From positions 1 through 58,508 of the forward strand of contig LJNK01000026.1 in the NCBI GenBank assembly GCA_001303025.1: a stretch of DNA of 58,508 nucleotides. The letters run 5' to 3'. Shown in pieces: positions 17,333 to 27,013 of this stretch. The position numbers were made by a program, and so were the translations under genes. The notes beneath the pieces were generated by a model, which saw only the letters and a list, made by a program, of their open reading frames with translations, ran no database searches and was not told the DNA's origin. The stretch comes from Deltaproteobacteria bacterium SG8_13 (GTDB taxonomy: Bacteria > Desulfobacterota > Desulfobacteria > Desulfobacterales > SG8-13). Every line of letters begins with the position of its first letter. The first letter of the stretch is position 1.

Positions 17333-18901
17333 ATGAACCAGGGCGCCACGTCCCTGAAAGATTATCTGGACGTTGTCCGACGTCGAAAATTCAGCCTGAT
17401 CGTGCCGTTTGCGGCGATCTTTCTGCTTTCGTCTGCCATCGCCATCATTCTGCCACCTATCTATAAGTCGACTTCCACCATTTTGATCGAAGAGCAGGAA
17501 ATCCCTGCAGATTTTGTCATGGCGACCGTCACGAGCTTTGCCGAACAGCGCCTGCAGTCGATCCACCAGCGGATCATATCCACATCGAGACTGCTCGACA
17601 TCATCAACCGTTTTCGGCTCTACGACGATTTGAAGGGCAAGCTGACCAACGAGCAGATTGTGTCGAGAATGCGCCGATCGATCAAGCTGGAAACCATCAG
17701 TGCCGAGGTTGTCGATCGGCGCACCGGCAGACCCAGTTCAGCAACGATCGCATTTACGTTGACCTATGAGGGGAAAGGAGTTCCCGAAAAGGTTCAACGG
17801 GTCGCAAACGTGCTGGCCTCCTTGTTCTTGAAGGAAAACCTGCAGGTGCGTGAGCGACAGACCAAAGAGACGTATCAGTTCCTGGAAGACGAAATGAAGA
17901 AACTGAGGCTGCAGCTGGATGAAATCGAGGCCAAAATCGCTGCTTTCAAGGGCCGGCACATCGACGAGCTCCCGGAGCTGTTTCAGGTCAACCTGCAGAG
18001 CCTGGAGAGCACCGAACGCAACATCGATCGCCTGAACGAACAGCTGCGCAGCCTGAAGGAAAGAGAAGGTTATCTGCAGACCCAGCTGGCCAGTCTCGCG
18101 CCCACCGACAAGATGAACGAAGACATGCGCAGGCTGCGGGAGCTGCGGGTCGAGCTGGCAAATTTGCAGACCCGCTTCACCGATGCGTATCCGGATGTCA
18201 TCAAGACCAAGCAGGAGATCGCCCGACTGGAAGAGCAGATCGCAGCTGACGGCGGTTCCTCCGACGGCGGCCGCCCCGATAATCCGGCCTACGTCACCCT
18301 GGCATCCCAGCTGGCCAGCACACAGGCGGATATCGAATCGGTAAAACGGCAGGTCGGTGATCTGCGGCGCAAGGCGAACGAGTACCGCCTGCGGATCGAG
18401 GCCTCTCCCAAGGTCGAGGAGGGCTACAAGGTATTGCTTATCGAACGAAACAATACCCAGATGAAGTTCGACGATCTGATGCAAAAATACATGGAAGCAA
18501 AGGTGGCCCACGGGCTCGAAAAGGAGCAGAAGGGCGAGCGGTTCACTCTGATCGACCCGGCCCGCCTTCCGGAAAAACCGTACAAGCCGAATCGGATGGC
18601 CATCATCCTGATCGGCCTGATCCTGGGTGTGGCTGCCGGCGTGGCCACGGTATCGGTTCGGGAGTTGACCGACAGCTCCGTCCGCAATGCCGAAGCGCTG
18701 TCCATGGCCACCCAGTTTCCCGTTTTGGCCGGGATACCGGAAATTCGAACGGCTGGAGACCTTCGCCGCCGTCGCCGGATGCGATTGGTAAAAATTGCCG
18801 CCCTGATCCTGATTTGTGTCTGTGGTTTGGTGGTGGTGCACTTCTGGGTAATGGACCTGCACATTTTCTGGGCCAGGCTGATGCGCAGGCTGGCAATGTA
18901 A
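17333..18901 (+). CDS. Polysaccharide chain-length determinant / co-polymerase (Wzz/GumC, PEP-CTERM locus type)
   Basis: A 522-residue inner-membrane protein with transmembrane helices near residues 23-42 and 418-440 and an extra hydrophobic segment near the C-terminus. Between them lies a long periplasmic coiled-coil region, including Q-T-K-E-T-Y-Q-F-L-E-D-E-M-K-K-L and repeated L-x-x-L-R heptads. The N-terminal Wzz motif region is L-K-D-Y-L-D-V-V-R-R-R-K. It controls EPS length and couples polymerisation to export. Like other exosortase-locus members it lacks a cytoplasmic kinase domain; the partner kinase is the next gene, which is broken here. GAGG sits about 9 nt before the ATG. Confidence 0.88.
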   Translation: MNQGATSLKDYLDVVRRRKFSLIVPFAAIFLLSSAIAIILPPIYKSTSTILIEEQEIPADFVMATVTSFAEQRLQSIHQRIISTSRLLDIINRFRLYDDLKGKLTNEQIVSRMRRSIKLETISAEVVDRRTGRPSSATIAFTLTYEGKGVPEKVQRVANVLASLFLKENLQVRERQTKETYQFLEDEMKKLRLQLDEIEAKIAAFKGRHIDELPELFQVNLQSLESTERNIDRLNEQLRSLKEREGYLQTQLASLAPTDKMNEDMRRLRELRVELANLQTRFTDAYPDVIKTKQEIARLEEQIAADGGSSDGGRPDNPAYVTLASQLASTQADIESVKRQVGDLRRKANEYRLRIEASPKVEEGYKVLLIERNNTQMKFDDLMQKYMEAKVAHGLEKEQKGERFTLIDPARLPEKPYKPNRMAIILIGLILGVAAGVATVSVRELTDSSVRNAEALSMATQFPVLAGIPEIRTAGDLRRRRRMRLVKIAALILICVCGLVVVHFWVMDLHIFWARLMRRLAM

Positions 18902-18932
18902 GTATGCTGTGAAATGAGGCACTCGAGACGAG

Positions 18933-19671
18933 ATGACGAACAGCAAAACATCACAACAAAACAGTGACAGTGGCAAGCAGCTGCGGAACCCGTCCGATAC
19001 CGGCAGCGATGGCACCGGATGGACGGCGCCGGTGTACAGCGAAATCAAAACCGTTGCACTCGATCCGCACGTCGTTTCCGAAAACCGCATTGTCGGCATG
19101 AACACGGATTCGCCGGAAGTCGGGTGAAGGAAAAACGCTGACGAGCATTAACCTGTCGATCACGTTTGCCAAAGAGTTCGATCAGACCGTACTGCTGGTC
19201 GACAGTGACCTGATGCGCCAGAGTGTCCATAAATACTTGGGGTATCCCAGTGATAAGGGGTTGATCGATTACCTGGTCAACGACAAACCGCTCAAGGACT
19301 TTATTACGTGGCCGGGTATCGACAAATTGACCGTAATATCCGGCGGCCGCACCATCCACGACAGCTCCGAGCTTCTGGGTTCCCCCCGTATGCGGGCCCT
19401 GGTCCAGGAGATGAAGAGTCGTTACAGCGATCGTTACGTGTTTTTTGACGCACCGCCGGTGCTTGGCGGTGCCGACGCCATCGTGATGGCACCGCTGGTG
19501 GATGCCGTCATCATGGTCGTGGCCGAAGGGCGCACCTCCATACACGATGTAAAAAAAGCCCTGGAGCTGCTGCCCAGGGAGAATTTTCTCGGATTTGTGC
19601 TCAACCGACAGAAAACGCCCATGTTAAATTACTATTACGCTTACAAAAACGGTGGAAAATCCGCATCGTAA
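18933..19671 (+). pseudogene. Tyrosine autokinase (CpsD/BY-kinase) disrupted by an internal deletion and frameshift
   Basis: The first part (18933-19127) reads N-terminal kinase sequence up to V-V-S-E-N-R-I-V-G-M-N-T-D-S-P-E-V and then hits TGA. The second part, in another frame from 19120, resumes at G-E-G-K-T-L-T-S-I-N-L-S. It continues through Walker A' (L-L-V-D-S-D-L), Walker B (V-F-F-D-A-P-P-V) and the tyrosine cluster N-Y-Y-Y-A-Y-K. Intact relatives have about 29 residues between these two points, including the first half of Walker A, so roughly 85-90 bp appear to be missing and the frame is shifted. The product should lack ATP binding. It normally phosphorylates itself and regulates the neighbouring chain-length protein. 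A sequencing or assembly error cannot be excluded. Confidence 0.8.
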
Positions 19672-19730
19672 TGGTTCCTTGCCGCCCGCGACCGATTTTC
19701 AGACCCTGTGCCGGCAGAAAAAGGATCGGC

Positions 19731-19747
19731 CATTCGTTGAACGAATG
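19731..19747. promoter_or_regulatory. Perfect 17-bp palindrome upstream of the CBS gene
   Basis: CATTCGTT-G-AACGAATG, 8-bp arms around a single base, 41 bp before the CBS-protein start. The symmetric layout suggests an operator for a dimeric regulator. No T-run follows, so it is not a terminator. Confidence 0.4.
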
Positions 19748-19787
19748 ATTTCCACTCATTGACCCCGCACCAAAAGGAGAGTTACCG

Positions 19788-20252
19788 ATGAAAACCGCCG
19801 AAGACATTGTCAATGAAAAGGGCGGTAAGATGGTCACCGTTCCGGGCGAAACGACCATTCATGCTGCCCTGAAGCTGATGATCGAAAAAAGACTCGGTGC
19901 GGTCCTGGTCACCGAACAGGATCGAATCGTCGGCATCTGGACCTCCAGGGATCTGATGCGCAACGTGGTTCTGAAAGATTTTGATCCGCACCAGGCCGTC
20001 GTTAAGGATCACATGTCCAAACCGATTCTGTCCGCCCCCCACTCCGACACCCCCTACAACATGATGGACAAGTTTCTCGGGTTGCGGATCAACCATCTGC
20101 TGATCGAAAAGGAAGGAAGTTATATCGGCATTCTTTCCAGCGGCGACGTAATGAAGGCCGTCATCCAGGACAAGTCCGCCGAGTTGACCCAGCTGCGCTC
20201 GATGGTCAGCTGGGAGTATTACGAGGAATGGCGCTGGAAGCCGGGAAGGTAG
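19788..20252 (+). CDS. Two-CBS-domain protein
   Basis: A 154-residue cytoplasmic protein made of a pair of CBS domains: T-I-H-A-A-L-K-L-M-I-E-K-R-L-G-A-V-L-V-T, then N-M-M-D-K-F-L-G-L-R-I-N-H-L-L-I, with I-L-S-S-G-D-V-M-K. CBS pairs bind adenosyl nucleotides and act as energy or redox sensors. With no fused effector domain, the regulated partner is unknown. AAAGGAGA lies about 9 nt before the ATG. It sits 116 bp after the kinase remnant, on the same strand as the EPS genes. A role in EPS control is possible but unsupported. Confidence 0.85.
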   Translation: MKTAEDIVNEKGGKMVTVPGETTIHAALKLMIEKRLGAVLVTEQDRIVGIWTSRDLMRNVVLKDFDPHQAVVKDHMSKPILSAPHSDTPYNMMDKFLGLRINHLLIEKEGSYIGILSSGDVMKAVIQDKSAELTQLRSMVSWEYYEEWRWKPGR

Positions 20253-20304
20253 AGATAAAAGCCGCCATGGGCCCGGGGGCGTGGCGAGCTAACATACTGC
20301 GGCT

Positions 20305-21174
20305 TTACCCGAAGATCACTTCATCGAACAGGGTGTATTGAAACACGTTCGTCTCGGCCTTTTTTCTCAGTTTTCTGCGATCACTCTTCATGTTCACCAC
20401 ATGCATCTTGGCGTGACAGTTGGGACAAAGCGCCACGGTGTTGTCGATGGTGTCCTCACCGCCCGCGGCGATCCATTCGATGTGGTGCGTTTCGAGAAAG
20501 GGCCGACCGTGCCGATCGCGGAACGGCGCCGGTTGTTCGCACAGCTGGCAACAGCCGTTCGCCTTGCGGCGGGCCAGTTCGGCCACATAGACGTTTTTTT
20601 CATACAGGTCCGTAGTTGCCCGCCGGCAGCCTGCCCTGCTTTTGATGTTTGCCGCCCGCTTGACCAGTTCCTTGTCCGACAGATTGCGGGCCAGGCGCTC
20701 GCTTCGCTTCCGGTTCTTGCGGATCAAATCCTCGGTGATCTGCCAGGAACGCTCCCCCTCGATGAGCTGCAGCGGAAACACCCAGACGCTTCGACAGCTG
20801 CCATCGATGTCCGGATGGCTGGCCGTGTAAGGCGCATCGGCGAGCGCCACCCGCCCCGCGTAGACGTACTGGCCCGGTTCAAACACTTCGAACAGAAATA
20901 CCGTGACGGGGTTTTCGGCCGATTCGGCCAGGGTTTTGTTCTGGCTGAATTCCAGCTGCTGGTCCCCTTTTTTGCCGATACCGGAAAAATGGAAACGACC
21001 GTCGATCCAGCGATTCTCATACAGGCTCTGAGTGTGGTCGGCAATCAGCACCAGGCTGTCGGTGGCGTGGCTGCGGCGCATTCCCCCCTGGGAGCTGCAC
21101 TTGAACCGTTCGGTCAGCTGCCGGTTGGAAATCATGTCACCGGGTTGCAGGGATGGATCGAATGTCAATTTCAC
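20305..21174 (-). CDS. HNH endonuclease with ScoMcrA-like SRA domain (putative modification-dependent nuclease)
   Basis: About 289 residues. The N-terminal part (L-Q-P-G-D-M-I-S-N-R-Q-L, then Y-E-N-R-W and H-F-S-G-I-G-K-K-G-D-Q-Q) resembles the SRA-like module of ScoMcrA-type proteins, which recognise modified bases. The C-terminal part is an HNH nuclease with a zinc knuckle (C-Q-L-C ... C-P-N-C-H) and E-T-H-H-I-E-W. Function as a type IV-like restriction enzyme is inferred from this architecture. The N-terminus overlaps the 3' end of the Nudix gene. GTG 21174 with GGAGAAGG just upstream is preferred, although ATG 21195 is possible. No methyltransferase is adjacent. Confidence 0.75.
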   Translation of the reverse strand: MKLTFDPSLQPGDMISNRQLTERFKCSSQGGMRRSHATDSLVLIADHTQSLYENRWIDGRFHFSGIGKKGDQQLEFSQNKTLAESAENPVTVFLFEVFEPGQYVYAGRVALADAPYTASHPDIDGSCRSVWVFPLQLIEGERSWQITEDLIRKNRKRSERLARNLSDKELVKRAANIKSRAGCRRATTDLYEKNVYVAELARRKANGCCQLCEQPAPFRDRHGRPFLETHHIEWIAAGGEDTIDNTVALCPNCHAKMHVVNMKSDRRKLRKKAETNVFQYTLFDEVIFG

Positions 21175-21571
21175 CCTTCTCCAGTTTGCGAACAAACGGC
21201 AAGTCGGCCGGGGCGAATTCGTATTGTTTCAGTTCAGCCGGGGCAACCCACCGAAAGTCGGCGTGTACCAGCGCCACCGGCTCCCCGCTTTCCCACCTCA
21301 CGCGGTAGACAAGCAGCTCGATGGCCATGTGATCGTACCGGTAGGTGCTGGCCCCCAGATACTCGTCCAAGGAAACCGTGAGGTTGAACTCTTCGAACAG
21401 CTCTCTTGCCAGACACTGCTCGGGGCTTTCGCCGTCCTCCACTTTGCCGCCGGGCAGTTCCCACTTGCCGGCCAGATGATCTTCGGGTCCCCGGCAGGCG
21501 ATGAGGATGCGACCGTTTTTTTCCAGCACCGCCGCCGTCACCCGCACCACACCGCTGTTGGTTTTTGTCAT
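21137..21571 (-). CDS. mutT: Nudix hydrolase, MutT (8-oxo-dGTP diphosphatase) type
   Basis: A 144-residue protein carrying a full Nudix box: G-G-K-V-E-D-G-E-S-P-E-Q-C-L-A-R-E-L, then F-E-E-F. The preceding L-A-G-K-W-E-L-P matches the MutT subgroup that removes oxidised dGTP from the nucleotide pool. The gene overlaps the start of the HNH endonuclease gene by several tens of bases, so the two share a message. A terminator for the upstream amylosucrase gene lies just before it. Substrate specificity is by family resemblance only. Confidence 0.88.
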   Translation of the reverse strand: MTKTNSGVVRVTAAVLEKNGRILIACRGPEDHLAGKWELPGGKVEDGESPEQCLARELFEEFNLTVSLDEYLGASTYRYDHMAIELLVYRVRWESGEPVALVHADFRWVAPAELKQYEFAPADLPFVRKLEKGEIDIRSIPATR

Positions 21572-21588
21572 GCGCTACCGCAAGGTGT

Positions 21589-21627
21589 AAAAATACAAAG
21601 CCCCACCTCGAATCAAAGAGGCGGGGC
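21589..21627 (-). terminator. Terminator downstream of the amylosucrase gene
   Basis: On the minus strand the arms 21627-21618 and 21609-21600 form a 10-bp GC-rich stem (one G-U pair, 8-nt loop). It is followed by a T-rich tract (CTTTGTATTTTTA). It ends transcription from the amylosucrase gene before the Nudix gene begins. Confidence 0.7.
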
Positions 21628-21795
21628 CAATATTGCAATCTGTGATTTTCACCCGGTTATCTGCCTGCCGTCAACGCATCTGTTCGGCTGGAAATATTGG
21701 ATTTCAATGAAATCAATCTGGCAGATCGGCCGGCGCTTGTCAAGGGCTCGGACCGGTGCCGCAAACGGCGTTTGCCATCCGGGAAAATGAAAACT

Positions 21796-23757
21796 CTACG
21801 ACGGTCCGGAAATATCGATCCACATGTAGCGATATCCTTGGAGTTCCAGATCCTCTCCGGCTGGAAACACTTTCTGGGTTAAGACTTCAAGGGCGTCTCG
21901 GGTCATGCCTGCTTCCGCCAATTTGTCGGCGCTGATAATCTGCGTGAATTCAGAAAAATTGTTGATAATCAGCAACCGCTGTTCCCGGTTCCCCCGGATA
22001 TAGGCGAACAGATGTGGGTTAGCCGTATCAACCAACTCCATACCGCCGTTTCGGAGGGCCGGCGTGCTCTTGCGCAGCTGAAAGAGCTTGACCATCTCGT
22101 GATAAAAACGCCACTCGATGGTTTCCGTGTCCGTCAGGTCATCGGCCGCCTTCCACCGTTTTCTGGAGCGGTGCACCCACCGGCTGTCATTGACCTTTAC
22201 CGGATCGGAGAGATACGTATAATCGTTCAAAGCCCCATATTCATCGCCGGCATACAACAACGGGATGCCGCCGATGCTTACCTGGATGCTGCGCAGCATG
22301 TTGATGCGGCGTACGGCACGCTCGATCATCGTGTTGTCCTTCCTCTCCAGAGCCTCTTCGAGGCCGGCCAGCGACGATAGCGTGCCGGATATGCGCAGAT
22401 CGCCGGTATCCGGATTGAACTGAAACGGTACGCCGCGGGCAAATGATCCCGGAAACTTTCCTGTATAGAAGTCATTTAGGAATTTACGGTGCCCCTGCGG
22501 ATCAATGCCCACCTGTCGGGCGTCATTGTCGTCGAAGGTCCATCCAATGTCATCATGACAGCGCAGGTAGTTGACCCACGAACATCCATATGGAAGCCGT
22601 TCGCGATGGCGCATGGAATGTACCAGAAGCTTTACCTCTCGGGTGGCAAGGGCTTCCCAGAGCAGCGCCATCAGCAGAGGGTTGTAAGACAACTGACACT
22701 CCTGCGGGTGGACATACTTGATCACTTCGTCGGGATGAACGATGGCTTCGGACTTAAAAATCATGGCCGGCGCGACGATCCTGGCCATGGCATTGAATGC
22801 GCGGATGATGATGTGTGCTTCGGGCTGGTTTTCACAATCGGTACCCAACCGCTTCCAGATGAAAGCCAGGGCATCCAGGCGAAGAACCTCGATTCCCTGA
22901 TTGGCCAGAAACAGCATCTCTTCTGCCATGTCTCGAAACACCGCCGGATTGCCGTAGTTCAAATCCCATTGATAACTGTTGAAAGTTGTCCACACCCAGC
23001 GTTGCATCGCGGGGTTCCAGGTGAAACTGCCTTTACGGACGGTCGGAAAAATATCCCGCAAATGTTCCTGGAACCGATCAACCAAGACGGGGTCCGTGAA
23101 CGTCAAATAGTAATTCATGAATTCCGGATCCCCGTCCTTTGCCTTTTGCGCCCACCGGTGTTCATCGGAAGTGTGGTTGAACACGAAGTCCAGTACCAGA
23201 CTGATGTTTCGTTCGCGCAGAGCGGAGGCCAGTTCAAAAAGCTCCTCCATCGTGCCGAGATCCGGATTGGTTGCTCGGTAGTCACTGACTGCATATCCGC
23301 CGTCATTTTCCCCGCGAGGCACCGAAAACAGGGGCATCAGATGCAGATAGGTCACCCCCAGCTGTTCAATGTAGGGAATGTGATCGTGCAATCCCGCCAG
23401 ATTGTTGCTGAAAAGATCCACATATAAAACGACGCCAACCATATCTTCGGAAAGGTACCAGTATGGATCGGCTTCACGCTGCTCATCAAGCTGCCGCAGC
23501 GAGGCTGGCCGTTTCAGCCAGTATCTTATCAGCAGGTCGAGGATCAGTTCGAGGGTGTAAAAAAAATCGTACTGCCAACCGTAGAGCTGTTGTAAATAAT
23601 TGAAAAGACGCTCCCACTCCCGGTTGAGGCGGTTTTTGAAATGGTTCCACTGCACCGGCATTTCAACCAGCTCGGGTGCATAGGTTTTTTCGAGACGGGG
23701 CAGCAACCGGCTCAACGAGCTTCGAGCTGCCCCTGATAACCATTCATTTCGATCCAT
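21796..23757 (-). CDS. Amylosucrase-type alpha-glucan enzyme (GH13 subfamily 4)
   Basis: A 653-residue GH13 protein with an N-terminal helical domain, a (beta/alpha)8 barrel and an extended B' domain as in amylosucrases. The catalytic residues are visible: nucleophile Asp295 (L-R-L-D-A), acid/base Glu337 (F-K-S-E-A) and Asp402 (C-H-D-D-I-G-W). Their spacing (42 and 65 residues) equals that recalled for the Neisseria polysaccharea amylosucrase triad. The enzyme would split sucrose and build alpha-1,4-glucan; sucrose hydrolase or phosphorylase-like activity cannot be excluded. ATG 23757 is preceded by GGAAGG and starts the conserved domain; an upstream ATG adds a low-complexity basic leader. 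It is a single gene between terminators, not part of an operon. Confidence 0.88.
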   Translation of the reverse strand: MDRNEWLSGAARSSLSRLLPRLEKTYAPELVEMPVQWNHFKNRLNREWERLFNYLQQLYGWQYDFFYTLELILDLLIRYWLKRPASLRQLDEQREADPYWYLSEDMVGVVLYVDLFSNNLAGLHDHIPYIEQLGVTYLHLMPLFSVPRGENDGGYAVSDYRATNPDLGTMEELFELASALRERNISLVLDFVFNHTSDEHRWAQKAKDGDPEFMNYYLTFTDPVLVDRFQEHLRDIFPTVRKGSFTWNPAMQRWVWTTFNSYQWDLNYGNPAVFRDMAEEMLFLANQGIEVLRLDALAFIWKRLGTDCENQPEAHIIIRAFNAMARIVAPAMIFKSEAIVHPDEVIKYVHPQECQLSYNPLLMALLWEALATREVKLLVHSMRHRERLPYGCSWVNYLRCHDDIGWTFDDNDARQVGIDPQGHRKFLNDFYTGKFPGSFARGVPFQFNPDTGDLRISGTLSSLAGLEEALERKDNTMIERAVRRINMLRSIQVSIGGIPLLYAGDEYGALNDYTYLSDPVKVNDSRWVHRSRKRWKAADDLTDTETIEWRFYHEMVKLFQLRKSTPALRNGGMELVDTANPHLFAYIRGNREQRLLIINNFSEFTQIISADKLAEAGMTRDALEVLTQKVFPAGEDLELQGYRYMWIDISGPS

Positions 23758-23964
23758 CAAACCTTCCTCTACTCCTGCGGTGCGTTCGTTCGGCGGGTGT
23801 GAGCTGAAAAAGGGGCGGTGGGAGCTGTTCTGCAATGGTGCAGTGCGCCTTTTTCGGTTCCTGCCGGCCTTGCCCGCGGTATGCGGATCAATAAGGTGTC
23901 GAGTGATGACCCCGGGATCCAACCGACAATGGTTCGATCCCGGGACCTGTCACCGCATTTCCTG

Positions 23965-24003
23965 TAAAAAAAGGGGCCACCAACGAAGGTTGCCCCTTTT
24001 TTC
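23965..24003. terminator. Bidirectional terminator beside tRNA-Arg
   Basis: An A-run, a stem of GGGGC and ACC paired with GGT and GCCCC around one mismatch, and a T-run on both sides. On the minus strand it ends the tRNA-Arg transcript just after the 3' end of the tRNA. Confidence 0.75.
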
Positions 24004-24011
24004 GTATTGAG

Positions 24012-24086
24012 TGCGCCCGGCAGGATTCGAACCTGCGGCCTACGGATTCGTAGTCCGGCGCTCTATCCGGGCTGAGCTACGGGCGC
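24012..24086 (-). tRNA. tRNA-Arg (anticodon ACG)
   Basis: A cloverleaf is visible: acceptor stem GCGCCCG/CGGGCGC, D arm GCTC...GAGC, anticodon loop CTACGAA (anticodon ACG) and T arm GCAGG-TTCGAAT-CCTGC. The first anticodon-stem pair is C-U, a mismatch. CCA is not encoded. The ACG anticodon is the substrate of TadA, encoded at 24955-25410. Confidence 0.93.
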
Positions 24087-24108
24087 CAAAACCATTTTCG
24101 GCCTGACA

Positions 24109-24137
24109 CTATTAGATCAATCGCGGGCGTCTGTCAA
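24109..24137 (-). promoter_or_regulatory. Promoter of tRNA-Arg
   Basis: Perfect TTGACA (24137-24132), 17-bp spacer and TAATAG (24114-24109), ending about 22 bp before the tRNA. The same TTGACA-17-TAATAG pattern precedes tRNA-Pro at 26807-26835. Confidence 0.6.
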
Positions 24138-24300
24138 GGGTGGTTCGATCCTGTGTGCAACCGGATCTCGTGGGCGTCATCATTGCAGCCGCGGCAGACG
24201 CGCGAAAACGCTTTGTGACAAGTCCTGCGGTTTCGCCCCGACAGCCGTGCCAGTCATTGCATCGGATCGATGCAGGTACTCGGAGTTCGGGTTTTGGTGT

Positions 24301-24726
24301 CTAACCAAAAGCTGCCGTGGGCTTTTCCACTTTCCGCGATAGCGTTTTGCGGGTCCGGTCGAGGTTGAAGCTCAGGGTGAAGTCATCGTTGCTCGGTTTG
24401 GTGTCGAATTTCTTTTCCCACCGACTGCCGTCGCGGGATGCTGGACCCATGGAGAAATATCGACCGCATTTGTTGATGTCGGCTTTTTTGACAACGGCTG
24501 CGGCCGCCGACTTCAGCAGGTTCATTTTTCCCAACACCTTCAGCATCTCGAGTTTGATGAGGTCGTTGAAACACAGCATGTTGGGTTTTCCCCGCCCGGC
24601 GGTTGGCAGCGCCGGCTCAAAATACCCTTTTCGAATCAATTCGTGAATCCAGGTGATTTCCGTGCCGGTGAGGCCGGCCGCCTGGCGCAGCGAAAATCTC
24701 GGTTTGTCGGGTCCGCTCCTTTCCAT
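24301..24726 (-). CDS. MerR-like helix-turn-helix protein
   Basis: A protein of about 141 residues whose N-terminal half resembles a MerR-type winged helix: F-S-L-R-Q-A-A-G-L-T-G-T-E-I-T-W-I-H-E-L-I-R-K-G-Y, then N-D-L-I-K-L-E-M-L-K. The C-terminal part is basic and lacks the usual long dimerisation coil and metal-binding cysteines, so no inducer can be guessed. ATG 24726 gives a compact protein; an upstream ATG at 24786 adds an unrelated leader. It stands alone between tRNA-Arg and tadA. It may be a transcription regulator or a small DNA-binding adaptor. Confidence 0.6.
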   Translation of the reverse strand: MERSGPDKPRFSLRQAAGLTGTEITWIHELIRKGYFEPALPTAGRGKPNMLCFNDLIKLEMLKVLGKMNLLKSAAAAVVKKADINKCGRYFSMGPASRDGSRWEKKFDTKPSNDDFTLSFNLDRTRKTLSRKVEKPTAAFG

Positions 24727-24954
24727 CCGATCATTCCCCCACGGCTGTTTGCTTCCGGTGTAGTACCAAAACCCTAGCGTTGTCAAGGTTAATATCCTAG
24801 TAATAAAGTATCAAGATCCTTTTGAACAACCATTGCGTCTGGATCGCATAATTCCCGTTGCGTTGAGCACGCGAATCCGCGATAATATTTATTTTGGATC
24901 GCGCAGGCTGCAGTTGCGTTCAATTCCATCACAAATAGCGCCTTCCGTGGGATT

Positions 24955-26782
<1,828 letters not shown>

Positions 26783-26806
26783 CAGCACGACAACGCGAAT
26801 AGAGGA

Positions 26807-26835
26807 TTGACAAAAACGTTCGGCTGTCCTAATAG
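26807..26835 (+). promoter_or_regulatory. Promoter of tRNA-Pro
   Basis: Perfect TTGACA (26807-26812), 17-bp spacer, TAATAG (26830-26835), ending 15 bp before the tRNA. It is identical in layout to the tRNA-Arg promoter. Confidence 0.65.
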
Positions 26836-26850
26836 ATAGTCCCTTACCGT

Positions 26851-26927
26851 CGGGAAGTGGCTCAGTCTGGTAGAGCACAGCGTTCGGGACGCTGGGGTCG
26901 GAGGTTCAAATCCTCTCTTCCCGACCA
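26851..26927 (+). tRNA. tRNA-Pro (anticodon CGG)
   Basis: Acceptor stem CGGGAAG/CTTCCCG with the C1 typical of proline tRNAs, anticodon loop TTCGGGA (anticodon CGG), T arm GGAGG-TTCAAAT-CCTCT, and an encoded CCA at 26925-26927. Confidence 0.94.
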
Positions 26928-26943
26928 TTCAAGTCTACCAACG

Positions 26944-26980
26944 CAAAAGGCCGCCGGAAAGGCGGCCTTTTGCTTTACTG
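26944..26980 (+). terminator. Terminator after tRNA-Pro
   Basis: AAAAGGCCGCC-GGAAA-GGCGGCCTTTT: an 11-bp stem with a 5-nt loop, followed by T-rich sequence. It could also serve the acyltransferase gene read from the other side. Confidence 0.85.
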
Positions 26981-27013
26981 CTTTTTTTTGGAGGGGGGTT
27001 CAGGTGACCTTGA

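Noticed and set aside
17738-19105. 455-codon open frame antisense to the chain-length gene
   Set aside because: Leucine/glutamine-rich reversed coiled-coil sequence without domain; a shadow of the sense gene.
19120-19130. TGA in the tyrosine kinase as programmed frameshift or selenocysteine
   Set aside because: About 29 residues of conserved sequence are missing at the junction, so recoding would not restore the protein; a deletion explains it.
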